From contig NZ_AMGO01000012.1 in assembly GCF_000299575.1 (NCBI RefSeq), positions 90,001-154,000 on the forward strand: a stretch of DNA of 64,000 bases. The letters are read 5' to 3'. The stretch comes from Oceaniovalibus guishaninsula JLT2003 (lineage in GTDB: Bacteria > Pseudomonadota > Alphaproteobacteria > Rhodobacterales > Rhodobacteraceae). The notes beneath the pieces were generated by a model, which ran no database searches, had not been told where the DNA came from, and saw only the letters and a program-made list of their open reading frames with translations. Numbering within the stretch: position 1 is the first letter of the stretch; each line of letters opens with the position of its first letter. Positions 8,715 through 16,545 of the stretch are shown here, piece by piece. The position numbers were made by a program, and so were the translations under genes.

Positions 8715-10535
8715 CTACTTCGTGAGCCATCGGGAGCGGTACACGGGAGCAGAGGGCCGGAAAGTCATTCTTAGGGCGTCTTCCTTCACCCCCTCCACCT
8801 CCTCATTCAACCTGAGCCCCATGCTGATCAGCCCATGCAGGGCGGCGTGGGCGTAGACGAAGGTGTCGAGGGCCTCGTTGCGGTCGCCGTCGCGCTTGGG
8901 CTGCCAGGAGCGGATCGGGCGTCCGCGCTCGAAGCGGGTGACGACGCGCTCGGCGGTCAGCTGGCGGAAATATTCGGCGTCGAGGCGGCGGGGGAAGTGG
9001 ATTGCGCCGGGGCCGGGCTCGGTCAGGCGCAGGCGGGCGTAGACCGCGTCCTTCACCGCATCCACGCCGACGATGAACAGCGGGATCTTGCCCTTGTTCG
9101 TGCGCGTCGGGCGCCGCGGCCAGACGGGAATGCCGGGCCCGCCGCGGCCCTTGATCGCCCAGATGCGGCGGGCGAGGCGGGTGCGACAGAACTCGTAGGC
9201 CATCTTGGTGTGATGCCCGCCCGTGTCGATGGCCGCCGCGCGCACGGGCAGGTCGAGCCCCGCGGGATGCGGGAAGGTCGCCTGCAGCACCATGTCGAGA
9301 TCCGACCACAGGCGCGGGCCGGACGGGTCGCCCCAGAGCACGCGGTAGTCGATCACCCACGCCTCCTCGTCGCGGCCCCAGCCGAGGATCTGCACCTCGA
9401 TCCGGTCGCCCTGCACGTCGACGCCCGCGGTCAGCACGGCGACAGTGGCGGGGAGCGCCTCGCCCCAGTCCTCGCGCCGAGCCATAAGCGGGTCGGCCGG
9501 GACGGTGTCGCCCGCCTGGTCCTCCCAGGACTCGCCCAGCTTGGTGTTGACCCAGACCTGCAGCCGGGGTGGGTCCTTGCGCACCCGGCCATGCTCGGCG
9601 GCGATCTCGGCCCATGTCTCCCACGGGGAATAGAGCGCGGAGAGATGGAAGCCCGCGGTGCGGCCGTCGCCCTCGGCCGTCGCACGCCATTCCCCGGCGG
9701 CGAGCAGGCGAGGCTTCTCGTGCTCGTGGTGGATGCCGCCGCAGGCCTCGCAGACCAGATGCGCCTGGTCGCGGCGCCCCTCCGGCCAGCGGATGCGCGC
9801 CCATGTGATCGGAGCCATGTCCCCGCAACGCAGGCAGGGGACGTGGTAGAGGCGCCGGTCGCTGTGCTCGAAGGCGGCCTTGATGCGGGAATGGCCCTTC
9901 AGCGTGGGCGTGGAGACCATGTAGATCTTGCGCCGGCCGCGGAAGGTGGCGGTGCGCTGGATCGCCAGATCGACCGGATCGCCCTCACCGTCGGCGTCGC
10001 CGGGATAGCCGTCCACCTCGTCGAGGAACAGGTAGCGGACGGGCGTCGAGCGCAGGCCGACCGCGCTGTTCGCCGCGGTCATCACCAGCTGGCCGCCGGG
10101 GAAGGACTTGCGGAACAGGCTGTTCCCGGCGTCGCGGGACCGGGGCGCGGCGACCAGGTCGCGCAGGGCTGGCGTGGCCTCGATCAGCGGGTCGATGCGC
10201 ACGGTCGTGTTCCGGCGCACCATGTCGAGCGAGGGCATCACGAGCATGGCGATGCCGGGGGCGTTCTGGATGATGTAGCCGAGCCAGTTCAGCCCGGCCT
10301 CCGAGCCGCCGGTTTGTGCGCCCTTCATCAGCACGACGCGCTCGTAGGGGCTGGCAGTGGACAGGGCGTCCATCGCGGCGCGCAGATAGGGCGTGCGGTC
10401 CGTGCGCCAGCGGCCGGGCTCGGCCGAGGTCGGCGGCAGGATGCGGTGCCGGTCGGCCCAGTCCGAGACCGGGATCGGCGGTTCGGGGCGGATGCCGCGC
10501 CGCCAGGCGAGGTCGATGTCAGGCACCATCGCCAA
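8715..10535 (-). CDS. Phage terminase large subunit (GpA family)
   Basis: This is the packaging motor and nuclease, 606 aa, full length. Residues 71-79 (KGAQTGGSE) are the Walker A-like segment. YLFLDEVDGYPGD at 168-180 is Walker B with D172-E173. A zinc-ribbon-like C234-x2-C237 ... C262-x2-C265 follows. The nuclease half begins near TAGVDVQGDRIE with candidate metal-binding Asp residues. It overlaps the small subunit by 17 bp, indicating translational coupling. The frame is intact, unlike the portal. Having its own terminase means the element could package itself rather than rely on a helper's motor. Confidence 0.95.
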   Translation of the reverse strand: MAMVPDIDLAWRRGIRPEPPIPVSDWADRHRILPPTSAEPGRWRTDRTPYLRAAMDALSTASPYERVVLMKGAQTGGSEAGLNWLGYIIQNAPGIAMLVMPSLDMVRRNTTVRIDPLIEATPALRDLVAAPRSRDAGNSLFRKSFPGGQLVMTAANSAVGLRSTPVRYLFLDEVDGYPGDADGEGDPVDLAIQRTATFRGRRKIYMVSTPTLKGHSRIKAAFEHSDRRLYHVPCLRCGDMAPITWARIRWPEGRRDQAHLVCEACGGIHHEHEKPRLLAAGEWRATAEGDGRTAGFHLSALYSPWETWAEIAAEHGRVRKDPPRLQVWVNTKLGESWEDQAGDTVPADPLMARREDWGEALPATVAVLTAGVDVQGDRIEVQILGWGRDEEAWVIDYRVLWGDPSGPRLWSDLDMVLQATFPHPAGLDLPVRAAAIDTGGHHTKMAYEFCRTRLARRIWAIKGRGGPGIPVWPRRPTRTNKGKIPLFIVGVDAVKDAVYARLRLTEPGPGAIHFPRRLDAEYFRQLTAERVVTRFERGRPIRSWQPKRDGDRNEALDTFVYAHAALHGLISMGLRLNEEVEGVKEDALRMTFRPSAPVYRSRWLTK

Positions 10536-11028
10536 AGCTCCCCAAGGGCAGGTCGGCCAGGTGCTCCAGATGTTCGCGCATCATCCGGTCCAGTGCTGCG
10601 AAGGTGGCGCGTGGATCGGCCCCGAGCTCGGCCGCGAGCAGCGGCGCGGTGCGCTGGACCCATGCCAGATGCGCGTCGCGTTCGGCACGGGCGCGCGCGA
10701 AGACCGTGCGCCGCGCCTCGTCGGCGTCGATCAGCTTGCCCTGTTCGCGCTCGAAGGCCAGCCGGGCGCGCTGGACCTTGACGATCTCGTGCAGCCGCTT
10801 GGCTTCGGCCAGCGTGGCGGTGCGGGAGGTGGCAGAGGGCGCGCCGCCCTTGTAGCGTTGGGAGGGGTCCAGATTGGTCTCGATCCAGGCGCGCCCCTCG
10901 GCCACGTCGATCCGGCCGTCGCCGCGCACCGGCAGGCCCTCGGCCACCAGCTGCGAGATGCGGCCCTTGGTCAGCCCGACACGGGCGGCGAAGGCTGTCT
11001 TGGTCTCGTGGCTGTCGAGTTTAGGCAT
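10519..11028 (-). CDS. Phage terminase small subunit (Nu1-like)
   Basis: A 169-aa protein. The N-terminal winged-helix-like DNA-binding segment is KTAFAARVGLTKGRISQLV at about residues 9-28, followed by RGDGRIDVAEGRAWIETN. The rest is a helical oligomerisation region. Small terminases recognise pac/cos DNA and recruit the large subunit, encoded immediately downstream. This architecture matches Nu1-type subunits partnered with GpA-type large subunits. Upstream lies a 338-bp non-coding, repeat-rich stretch. Confidence 0.85.
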   Translation of the reverse strand: MPKLDSHETKTAFAARVGLTKGRISQLVAEGLPVRGDGRIDVAEGRAWIETNLDPSQRYKGGAPSATSRTATLAEAKRLHEIVKVQRARLAFEREQGKLIDADEARRTVFARARAERDAHLAWVQRTAPLLAAELGADPRATFAALDRMMREHLEHLADLPLGSFGDGA

Positions 11029-11366
11029 GACCGGCCCTCACGCTGGCGACGCAATGCGCTGCGCGTCCCCACATACGGATCGGCGCAGGAGGAACCGCCG
11101 CTTTCCCGATCCTTCTGCCTTGACGCCGCCTCGGGCCGGTGCGCTCGGCGCCTCGAATGACGCAGCGGTGACGCAGGAATGACGGGGTTTCGGGCGCAAG
11201 TCCCTGAAAGTGTTGAGATGACGCACCTCCCCCAGCATCCTTTTGTATAGGGGGGAACGGGATGATGATTGGGGAGAGGGGTTTCCCCCTTATCAAAATG
11301 TTTGAGCCCAAGTGCGTCATCTCAACACTCTCAATGGGTTAGGGGCCAAATCGCCCGTTTGGTGCG
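11029..11366. other. Non-coding repeat-rich region, candidate replication origin
   Basis: No convincing gene is present in these 338 bp between small terminase and primase. The stretch contains several TGACGCA/TGCGTCA heptamers, a perfect 18-bp inverted repeat (arms 11209-11226 and 11312-11329), and G/C-run tracts between the arms. An origin next to the primase-helicase gene is typical of P4-like satellites. A promoter for the terminase operon may also lie here. Confidence 0.5.
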
Positions 11367-11380
11367 TCACCATTGCGTCA
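11158..11380. repeat. Six TGACGCA/TGCGTCA iteron-like heptamers
   Basis: Exact copies lie at 11158-11164, 11169-11175 and 11219-11225 (TGACGCA), and at 11313-11319, 11363-11369 and 11374-11380 (TGCGTCA). The arrangement is roughly symmetrical: three forward copies then three reverse copies. The last two overlap the 3' end of the primase gene. Clustered short repeats beside a primase-helicase suggest initiator-binding sites. Confidence 0.6.
11209..11329. repeat. 18-bp perfect inverted repeat, 85-bp spacer
   Basis: AGTGTTGAGATGACGCAC at 11209-11226 is the exact reverse complement of 11312-11329. Each arm contains one of the TGACGCA heptamers. The spacer carries G-run and C-run tracts. It could form a large cruciform, or act as a two-site operator or origin element. 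Confidence 0.75.
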
Positions 11381-13125
11381 CCGTCAGCCCGACAAGGTAC
11401 CGCCCGGAGCTGGTGCGCTTGTGCTGGATCCCGGCCACGCGGGCCTGCACGCGCTGCACGAAGCCGTTGATGGCGGGGAGCTTCTCGGGCTTGTAGCCCT
11501 CGGCCAGCGCCCAGTTCTGGAAGCGCAGGTGGGCGTCGCGCGTGGCGATGGTCGGCCCGCCGTTCACGATGGGCACGACCTTCACGCAGGCATCCACCCA
11601 TGCGGCGACGGGATCCTCGCTCAGCACCCATTCGAGGAGTTCCTCGTGGCAACTCTGCGGGATGGCGTAGTTGCGCTGGCGGATCAGCCGCGACGCGCCC
11701 TCCACCGCCCATGCCAGCAGCAGGTCCGGTTCCTCGGCCGCGATACGCTTGCCGATATCCTCGACGCGCTCCTCCAGCGGGATTGTCCGCGTGAAGGTGA
11801 TCAGCAGCAGGCGGCGCTGCACGCCCCTGTCCACGCCGCCCTTGAAGCTCGGCAGCTGGTTCGCCGCGAAGAGGTTCTGCGCCACGGAGCGGAACTCGAC
11901 CCGGCTCTTGTCGACGTCGCGCCCCTCGATGGATCGCCGGTGACGACCGCCTTGAAGGTGTCTGACGCGATGGCCTCGGCCGAGAGCTCGTCGGAGGCGT
12001 TGAGCAGCTTGCCCACGAGGCCGATGACATGCCGCTCGTCGCCCATCTTCGAGGCGGGAACGGAGCAGATGGCGCTTTCGGGAAGGAGGCCGCGGGCCAG
12101 TTCGAGCACCTGGCTCTTGCCGTTCTCGGCGGTCTTGCCGTGCAGCACCACCGCGCGCGGCTGCATCAGCCGGGTGGCGTAGCCGAGCGCCGCCGCGCCG
12201 CAGACCTCCGCGAGCAACGCACATTTCGCCTCGGCGTCGGGGTCGCCCTTGAAGCTGCCAGCAAGCAGCTTCGCCAACAGCGATCCTGCGGGCGGCGTGC
12301 CGGAAGCGCCGGGCTGCCAATGGCCGGGCAGCGTGTGGCGGCAGCGATGCTCGCGGTGATGCGCCTCAAGATGCGGCACCCCCTCCGCGTCGAAGCGGAT
12401 GAAGCCGGATGCGCAGTTGATGCCCGCGGGCGGCTTCTCGAAGTATCCCGGCTCGGCGCAGAGCGCGGCGCATTCGTGCAGGACCGAGTCGACGCGGGTC
12501 TTGGTCAGCTTGACGTTCGAGGGCTCGCCCGCGGGCGTGAGGAACCCGGCGCCGTCATAGGCGTGGACGGGCAGGCGCAACTCGTGATCGGGGATCGCCT
12601 CCCAGTGGGTGCCGCCGTAGCGCCAGAACTCGCCCTCCGCATGGACGATGCGCCCGAGGCGTTCGGTCAGATCCTCGCGCACGCGCCGCGACATCTCCAC
12701 GTCCGAGCCGATGAAGAGCCCGAGGCGGACCGCGCGGGCGGCGCGGGCGGCGTCGCCGTCCAGGAGGGACCGGCGTCGGGTTCGCCCAGCCACGACCGCG
12801 CCCAGTCCCACGCGGCCTTGTCGTCCAGCCCGAGGTGATAGCCGATCAGTTCCAGCCCCGCGCCCCCGGCGCCGTGCTCGTGGTCGTACCAGCGGCCCTT
12901 GTTCGCGCCGTCGATTTCCATGGCGACGCTGCCCTTGGTGCCGAAGCGCAGGGTCTGCGCGCTGGAAAGCTCCCGGTTCGGCTCGCCCAGCAACTCGCGG
13001 GCCAGGTCCGCGATGCGGTCTTCCAGCATGTTGGCCAGCTGGGCGACGGACATGCGGGTGGCGGCATGGGCGCGGCTGCCGGGTGGCGTGCCGTTGAAGT
13101 CGAGAGGGTCGCCCTGCACCGTCAT
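11367..13125 (-). pseudogene. P4/D5-type primase-helicase (SF3), two frameshifts
   Basis: This is a replication protein of the phage/plasmid primase family. The N-terminal part (from 13125) has the primase-like signature RFGTKGSVAMEIDG...GRWYDHEHG. The middle frame carries a D5-type linker and the SF3 Walker A GKTAENGKS, then Walker B-like LLNASDE. The third frame continues with the sensor motif NLFAANQLP and RRLLLITF. The three parts lie in three frames. One base appears missing in a CCC run near 12770-12775, and another near 11935-11940 (GATCC-ATCGAGG). The 1759-nt span fits two single-base losses. An intact gene would encode about 586 aa. Function in this copy is doubtful unless these are sequencing errors. 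It overlaps the upstream gene by 4 bp. Confidence 0.85.
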
Positions 13126-13589
13126 TGCCGCGGCCCTTTCACGGTGCAGAGCAGGATCGGCAGTTCCGGACAGACCGCCTGCACGTGGTTCGTCCAGGCG
13201 ATCTCCTGTTCTGGCCGGGTCTCGATGATCAGCCCGTTGCGCTGCGCCATGGCCATCAGGGCGATGCTCGAATAGGCCTCGGGCGGCGGGGCGCAGGAGA
13301 TGATGGCGACGCCGTCGGCCATGCCGATCAGCCGGTCGAGCGCCTTGCTGTCATACTGATCGGGGCCGAGCGCGCAGTCGGTGTCGTCGCCCACCATGAC
13401 GATGAACGGCCGTTGCAGCAGCTTGATGCCGCGGTGGAGCCCGGTCGCGCGCTGGGGGATTACCAGGAAGCCGACACCGTGATCGCCGATCGCGTGGACG
13501 ATGGGCAGCAGGTGCGCGGCCTCCGCAGCGACCTTGGTTTCCAGCTGGTCGAGGATCGAGCCGGTGAACTGGATGGGCGTGTCAGGCAT
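13122..13589 (-). CDS. Hypothetical phage/satellite protein (155 aa)
   Basis: Family not recognised. The 155-aa sequence has alternating hydrophobic strands (VGFLVIP, PFIVMVGDD, GVAIISCAP, PILLCTVKG) suggesting a Rossmann-like alpha/beta fold. It has no signal peptide or membrane segment. It precedes the primase-helicase with an ATGA overlap and was probably translated together with it, so a replication-accessory role is plausible but unproven. Confidence 0.65.
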   Translation of the reverse strand: MPDTPIQFTGSILDQLETKVAAEAAHLLPIVHAIGDHGVGFLVIPQRATGLHRGIKLLQRPFIVMVGDDTDCALGPDQYDSKALDRLIGMADGVAIISCAPPPEAYSSIALMAMAQRNGLIIETRPEQEIAWTNHVQAVCPELPILLCTVKGPRQ

Positions 13590-13712
13590 TGGGTCATCGG
13601 CGTCTCCTTCGTGCCAGGCGACGCAACGCGCCGCCGATGCCCGAGAGATGCCGACGTTCAGGCCCCCGAAAAACCGCCCCGAAAATGCCCCCGGAGCAAT
13701 AATTTCAGGGGA

Positions 13713-14390
13713 TTACGCAGTCCTTAGACGAACTGCGCGCCACGCCTCACGCAGGTTGTTCTCGATGGTCTTGGTGGTGGGACAGTCCCGCCGAGGATAG
13801 GTCTCGCGATACCATGCCTGCAGTGCGCGGGCTTCGGCGGCGAGACTTTCGGCAATTTCGCCCGCATCGACGCGCCGTTGAAACTCGATCCGGATGATGT
13901 CGATTCCCTTCTTCGGACGTCCGGGCGTCCCGGTCGGCATGTGGTCGTCGGCATCTGGCGGCAGGATGTGGATGTCATGCACGATGTTCGAGCCGACGCT
14001 GGCCTCGCCCTTCCGGACATTGGTGATGCGCAGCTGCCGCCATGCGGGAGCCGGGATCGCGTGCCACGGGCCGAAGGGCGGATCTTCCTGACCGAACGCG
14101 GTCAGCTCGCCCGTCTCGAGCTTCGCCTTCATCGCGGCGAGCATGCCGTTCCAGACGCGGTGCAGATCGGCCCGTGCCGAGCGCGTCCGGTTGGCGGCGG
14201 CGTGCGAGTCCTTGGCGTCCTGCCAGTCGCGGACGGACATGCTGAGGTAGCTCGGCCGCTTCGGTGCATTCTTGCGGGCCTCCGTCGCGCGGGCATGTTC
14301 CTCCCACATTTCGGCGGGCACGTATTCCTTCATCGCGTCGGACAGCGGGATGGCGTCGGGCGGTGGGCCATAGGGCTTCTGGTCGGTCAT
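13713..14390 (-). CDS. Hypothetical protein (225 aa) downstream of integrase
   Basis: Family not recognised. The protein is hydrophilic and Arg/Glu-rich, with several predicted helices, a proline-rich start (YGPPPDAIP) and the short segment TPGRPKKGIDIIRIEF. It has no membrane segment. Its ATG overlaps the integrase TGA (ATGA), so the two are likely co-translated. That position suggests an excision or control factor, but no helix-turn-helix can be confidently assigned. A 123-bp gap follows before the next gene. Confidence 0.6.
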   Translation of the reverse strand: MTDQKPYGPPPDAIPLSDAMKEYVPAEMWEEHARATEARKNAPKRPSYLSMSVRDWQDAKDSHAAANRTRSARADLHRVWNGMLAAMKAKLETGELTAFGQEDPPFGPWHAIPAPAWRQLRITNVRKGEASVGSNIVHDIHILPPDADDHMPTGTPGRPKKGIDIIRIEFQRRVDAGEIAESLAAEARALQAWYRETYPRRDCPTTKTIENNLREAWRAVRLRTA

Positions 14391-15679
14391 TTCTGCTCTG
14401 CCTCGTTTGCGCTGAACTCCTCTGGCGAGCGCTGCAACACGAAGGCGCTCACCGTCTCGGCGGCCTTGCGCAGCGGATCGTCGAACAGATGGGCGTATCG
14501 CTGGGTGGTCTGTACCTGCGTATGGCCGAGCATCTGGCCGATCAAGGGCAGCGACGCGCCTGCCGACACGAGGATGCTGGCGAAGGAATGGCGGATGTCG
14601 TGGATCCGGACATTCGGCTTGAACTCGGTCTTGGGCTCGCCCTTGCAGTCGAGGACCGGCTTGCCCTTCGCGTCCAGAACCGGCACCTCCGCGCCGAGCC
14701 CCGCCCTGCGGCAGACCGAGACCCATGTCCGCTTGATCTCGGTCAGCGGCTTGCCGGTCGGGCCGGGGAAAACGAAGGGGCTGGGCGGCATGCCTTCGGC
14801 CTCGGCCTTCGCCTTCGCGGCGGCCTTCATCTCGACCAGCAGCTGCACGGCCGGGCCCGATAGGGGCACGCGGTGCAGCTTGCGCTGCTTGGTGTGCGCC
14901 GAGGGCTTGGTCCAGACGCCGTTCTCGAGGTCGAACATCTCCCATGTCGCGCCCAGCACCTCGCCGCGCCGCGCGCCAGTCAGCATCAGGAGCTTGATCG
15001 CGTTCGCGGACATGGGCTCGGAATGTTCGTTCAGCGCCTGCGCCAGCGCGGCGATTTCCGTCCGGTTCAGATAGCGGTTCCGCTTCTCCTCCTGATTGCG
15101 GCGCACGCCCGAGGCGGGATTGTCGTCGCGCCATTTCCAGCGGACTGCGAGGTTGAACGCCTTGCGCAGCACCTCCACGGTGCGGTTGGCGCGGACGGGC
15201 GTGCCGCGGATCTCGGTGATGTCGCGGTGGAGCGCGTCCACATCGTCGTGGGTGATCTGCGCGACCTTCATCTTGCCGAAGCGCGGCAGGATGATCTTCT
15301 CCCACATCATGCGCTCGTCGGCCTGACTGCGCTCGGCCTTCTTGGGCAGGTGCTCGCGCGCGTAGCGCTCCCACATCTCCTGCACCGTCGGCGCCTCGCG
15401 CTGCGCCTGCCGCTCGCCCATCGGGTCATGGCCGAGATCCACCTCGCGCTTCATGTCCTTCGCGGTCTGGCGCGCGGCGGCCACGGTCCAGTCCGGCCAG
15501 GCGCCGATGGTGATGCGGCGCTGCCGCCCCTCGGCGCGGTAGTCCAGGACGAAGGACTTGGCCCCGCCCGGCGTCATCCGCAAGGCGAACCCCTTCACCT
15601 CCGCGTCCCACAGCATGCTCTGCCCGCGGACTGGCGGCAGGGCCTTCCGGGCGGCGGCTTCGGTCAGTTTCTCCGGCAT
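14387..15679 (-). CDS. int: Tyrosine-type site-specific integrase
   Basis: 430 aa, full length and intact. The N-terminal DUF4102-like arm-binding domain (KGFALRMTPGGAKSFVLDYR, residues 29-48) is typical of P4/tRNA-targeting integrases. A SAM-like core-binding domain lies at about 97-185. Catalytic residues are visible: R237 in TGARRGE, H360-x-x-R363, H386 in LGHTQ and the nucleophile Y395 in QRYAHL. A 16-residue insertion (about 333-352, rich in K/D) precedes box II. It lies 172 bp inside attR and reads away from it. It catalyses recombination at the tRNA-fMet sequence. Confidence 0.97.
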   Translation of the reverse strand: MPEKLTEAAARKALPPVRGQSMLWDAEVKGFALRMTPGGAKSFVLDYRAEGRQRRITIGAWPDWTVAAARQTAKDMKREVDLGHDPMGERQAQREAPTVQEMWERYAREHLPKKAERSQADERMMWEKIILPRFGKMKVAQITHDDVDALHRDITEIRGTPVRANRTVEVLRKAFNLAVRWKWRDDNPASGVRRNQEEKRNRYLNRTEIAALAQALNEHSEPMSANAIKLLMLTGARRGEVLGATWEMFDLENGVWTKPSAHTKQRKLHRVPLSGPAVQLLVEMKAAAKAKAEAEGMPPSPFVFPGPTGKPLTEIKRTWVSVCRRAGLGAEVPVLDAKGKPVLDCKGEPKTEFKPNVRIHDIRHSFASILVSAGASLPLIGQMLGHTQVQTTQRYAHLFDDPLRKAAETVSAFVLQRSPEEFSANEAEQK

Positions 15680-15694
15680 CTCGGCGCTCCCTCA

Positions 15695-15714
15695 TGTCAA
15701 CACTGTGTCAACAC
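15695..15714. promoter_or_regulatory. Tandem TGTCAACAC repeats upstream of integrase
   Basis: TGTCAACAC occurs at 15695-15703 and again at 15706-15714, 11 bp apart (one helical turn). A related GTCAACA lies near 15815. The pair sits just upstream of the integrase start and near attR, where arm-type integrase sites or an int repressor operator would lie. Confidence 0.4.
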
Positions 15715-15851
15715 GTCTTGTGGCTGTTTTTGTCGTTCGCTGGCGGCGAGTAACAGGCGGTCGCGCCGGATAGCTTCGAAAAAACAGCACTCTAGGAGAC
15801 TACGTCGGAAAATGCGTCAACAATCAAGGCTCTAGATATTGTGGTGAATCT

Positions 15852-15898
15852 GGCTCATAACCTGAAGGTCGTAGGTTCAAATCCTACTCCCGCAACCA
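15852..15898 (+). repeat. attR: 47-bp copy of the tRNA-fMet 3' half
   Basis: Identical to 850-896. The upstream half of the tRNA is absent here, so this is a non-functional tRNA fragment marking the right end of the element. Its reverse complement gives the well-known spurious peptide ending GVGFEPTTFRL. Confidence 0.95.
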
Positions 15899-15910
15899 GC
15901 TTTAGCGAAG

Positions 15911-15942
15911 ACGCCGTATCCGGGCAGGCTGCGGCGTTTTTT
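15911..15942 (+). terminator. Displaced original terminator of the rRNA-tRNA-fMet operon
   Basis: ACGCCG (15911-15916) and CGGCGT (15932-15937) form a stem around a 15-nt loop, followed by a T run to 15942. It lies 12 bp after the tRNA fragment. Before integration it would have followed tRNA-fMet directly. The element now supplies its own terminator at 924-946. Confidence 0.6.
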
Positions 15943-16290
15943 GCATCCGCAAAGCTTGACGAACTCAACAGCTTGCCCTCGTTTTTGGCCGTATGCTCGC
16001 CGGTTCGGTCGTATTGGATGATAATGCGGTCGATCAGCCCGCCGAGGACCTCGGAGGTGCGATGGACCGCCTCCGGGTCGGAGAGCGTGTTCGCCAGCGC
16101 ATCCACCTGCGCGGGCTAGAGCACGGCCAGATATTCAGGAATATCGAGGGGAGGAGCCTCCACGGCGGTCAACTTCGCTTCCAGCGCTTCCTTCTCCTCC
16201 TCCTCCGCCGCCCCCAGTATCGCGTAGACGCTCCTGGTGGCCATGTCGTCTCGTATGGCACGCAGAACAACCGCGATGACCATGCAAGTT
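15940..16290 (-). pseudogene. Relic of a large serine recombinase (C-terminal fragment)
   Basis: Minus-strand translation gives the coiled region and tail of large serine recombinases: ATRSVYAILGAAEEEEKEALEAKL, then an in-frame TAG at 16116-16118, then VDALANTLSDPEAVHR and EVLGGLIDRIIIQYDRTGEH. The catalytic N-terminal domain is absent. The fragment lies just outside attR, so it belonged to an older insertion or to the ancestral locus. Boundaries are approximate. The last residues of the open frame run into the tRNA fragment and are not real protein. Confidence 0.6.
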
Positions 16291-16430
16291 TGCTGTAATG
16301 GCATCGCTACGAAGCCTTTGCGATCCGGCTTCTCAGATGACGGCGCATTCAGGCGCGCTGTGTCCGGCGGCATGACATCCGCGGCAGGGGCGCCGATGGC
16401 GGGACGGAAACGGGACTTGCCGGTTGTGGA

Positions 16431-16439
16431 TATTCGATA
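16431..16439. promoter_or_regulatory. TATTCGATA motif upstream of the aldolase gene
   Basis: The 9-mer TATTCGATA also occurs in the palindrome at 19030-19048, between the aldehyde dehydrogenase and dioxygenase genes. Sharing between the two transcription units suggests a common operator half-site. The rest of the 16291-16545 gap shows no gene I can support. Confidence 0.3.
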
Positions 16440-16545
16440 AAGGAATAGCCGCAATGGCGCGCAGCGCTGGTCCGCGCGTCGTTCTTGGGGTTCGATCGCG
16501 GCGCGGATGCGCGGGACGCTTCGCCTTGGATCCGGGAGACGCGAC

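Larger units (their letters stand above)
897..15898. mobile_element. 15.0-kb tRNA-fMet-integrated element, capsid-forming phage-satellite-like
   Basis: The element is bounded by 47-bp attL/attR repeats. Reading leftward from the right end it has a tyrosine integrase, two unknown genes, a D5/P4-type primase-helicase, a repeat-rich possible origin, small terminase, large terminase, a nuclease/methyltransferase cassette, portal, a protease-capsid fusion, a gpW-like head protein, a small unknown gene and a NucS-like nuclease. No tail, baseplate, holin/endolysin or CI-like repressor gene is visible. About 15 kb, a primase, a tRNA site and head-packaging genes without tails fit capsid-forming PICI-type satellites, which borrow helper tails. 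A decayed prophage remnant is the main alternative. Portal and primase carry frameshifts and the capsid fusion an amber codon, so mobility of this copy is doubtful. Confidence 0.8.

Noticed and set aside
11021-11320. 99-aa minus-strand frame in the gap before the small terminase
   Set aside because: It covers the inverted repeat and heptamers, has no recognisable domain, and has biased composition; a non-coding control or origin region fits better.
897-15898. Gene transfer agent (RcGTA-like) cluster
   Set aside because: GTA clusters have no integrase, att repeats or primase and do carry tail genes; this element has the opposite content.
15855-15900. Peptide ending VAGVGFEPTTFRL on the minus strand
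   Set aside because: This is the well-known spurious translation of the reverse complement of a tRNA 3' half, here the attR copy of tRNA-fMet.
16291-16545. Possible coding continuation upstream of the recombinase relic
   Set aside because: Beyond about 16290 the minus-strand frame no longer resembles recombinases and no start or ribosome site fits; no gene is called.
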